DNA of 5,517 nt from JAWLBW01 sp041687475. GTDB lineage: Bacteria; J088; JAWLBW01. The notes under the pieces were generated by a model. The model ran no database searches, was not told the origin of the DNA, and worked only from the letters and a program-made list of their open reading frames with translations. This document shows, piece by piece, positions 5,065 through 5,517 of this stretch. Each line of letters starts with the position of its first letter. Within the stretch, counting starts at the first letter, position 1. The position numbers were made by a program, and so were the translations under genes. Location: contig JAWLBW010000309.1 in assembly GCA_041687475.1 (NCBI GenBank), forward strand, positions 1-5,517, in the 5' to 3' direction.

Positions 5065-5517
5065 GTGAAACGCTTTGCCGTTGCCGCCATCGTGGTTGCC
5101 GCCGTTGCGGCTCTTGTCATCTGGATCGTCTCTACCGAAGAAACGAGTGTCACGCACCTGCGTGTGGGCGACGAGGCTCCCGAACTCACGCTGCAGGGGG
5201 CCTTCGGGGGCGAGGGAAAGCTCAGCGACTACCGTGGCCAGGTGGTGTTTCTGAACTTCTGGGCAACCTGGTGCGCGCCGTGCATCAAGGAAATGCCCGA
5301 TATGCAGAAGCTGCACCGGGCTTATGAGGGCGACGATTTTGAAATCATCGCCGTTTCGCTCGACGCCGAGGGCAAAGACGCCGTGCAGGCTTTTGCCGAA
5401 CGCCACCAGCTTACCTTCACGCTTGCCACAGACCCCGCCGGCGTAAGCGAAGACGTGTTCCGGCTGACCGGACTTCCCGAGACCTACATTATCGATAAGC
5501 AGGGTGTGATTCGCCAC
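5065..5517 (+). CDS. TlpA/ResA-family thiol-disulfide oxidoreductase, membrane-anchored (3' truncated by window)
   Basis: The product is a thioredoxin-fold protein on the outer face of the inner membrane, of the kind that reduces apocytochrome c cysteines or other exported thiols. From GTG 5065, 151 residues are visible: a KR pair, then a hydrophobic segment (about 4-22) acting as uncleaved anchor or signal, then the AhpC/TSA-Redoxin domain beginning at VGDEAPELTL (34-43). The active site is WCAPC with Cys70 and Cys73 inside FLNFWATWCAPC, followed by KEMP. The cis-proline is Pro138 in GLPETYIID (136-144). Perhaps 15-25 residues are missing at the end. The start is uncertain. ATG 5038 and GTG 5053 are in frame, but 5038 falls in a candidate -10 element and none has a clear Shine-Dalgarno. 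5065 gives the most typical signal anchor. It lies 61 nt after the glutaredoxin-like gene; the pairing suggests a thiol-redox role, with the partner genes beyond the window. Confidence 0.88.
   Translation, partial: MKRFAVAAIVVAAVAALVIWIVSTEETSVTHLRVGDEAPELTLQGAFGGEGKLSDYRGQVVFLNFWATWCAPCIKEMPDMQKLHRAYEGDDFEIIAVSLDAEGKDAVQAFAERHQLTFTLATDPAGVSEDVFRLTGLPETYIIDKQGVIRH

Overview
This is the distal part of a bacterial ribosomal-protein and RNA polymerase operon (spc-to-alpha operon junction), followed by two small thiol-redox genes. All ten genes are on the + strand. The order is secY (3' end only), adk, rpmJ (L36), rpsM (S13), rpsK (S11), rpsD (S4), rpoA, rplQ (L17), a strong intrinsic terminator, a glutaredoxin-like ORF, and a TlpA/ResA-type thioredoxin-fold protein cut off by the window end. 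By eye the DNA is roughly 60% G+C with uniform codon use. I see no tRNA, rRNA, CRISPR array, insertion sequence, integrase or other sign of recent transfer.

The organism is a bacterium. Adenylate kinase has a four-cysteine (zinc) LID, and S4 and L36 both keep all their zinc ligands. S13 and S11 read most like deltaproteobacterial (Desulfuromonas/Myxococcota-type) homologues from memory, but no alignment was run, so only 'Gram-negative, delta-group or neighbouring phylum' is suggested, with low confidence. map and infA, which often sit between adk and rpmJ, are absent here.

Region 1 (1-1165) holds the end of the SecY translocon channel gene and adk, 41 nt apart. Region 2 (1166-1334) is a 169-nt spacer with several potential RNA hairpins, ending in a second copy of a 20-nt palindromic element also found between secY and adk. 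Region 3 (1335-4701) is the alpha operon proper: four ribosomal proteins, the RNA polymerase alpha subunit and L17. Its spacers of 16, 64, 103, 137 and 20 nt mostly contain small inverted repeats. The rpsD Shine-Dalgarno lies in a possible hairpin before a TTG start, and the rpoA leader can be drawn in two mutually exclusive folds. Region 4 (4702-4742) is a 13-bp GC-rich terminator. Region 5 (4752-5517) holds the redox pair, probably expressed separately; an extended -10 promoter candidate lies just before the TlpA-like gene.

The genes belong to core gene expression: ribosome assembly (S13, S11, S4, L36, L17), transcription (alpha), protein export (SecY) and adenine nucleotide balance (Adk). 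The coding content is conventional, and I found no evidence of a new multi-gene system. What merits a second look is the untranslated layer: the duplicated hairpin element and the spacer structures that could serve ribosomal-protein feedback or translational tuning.
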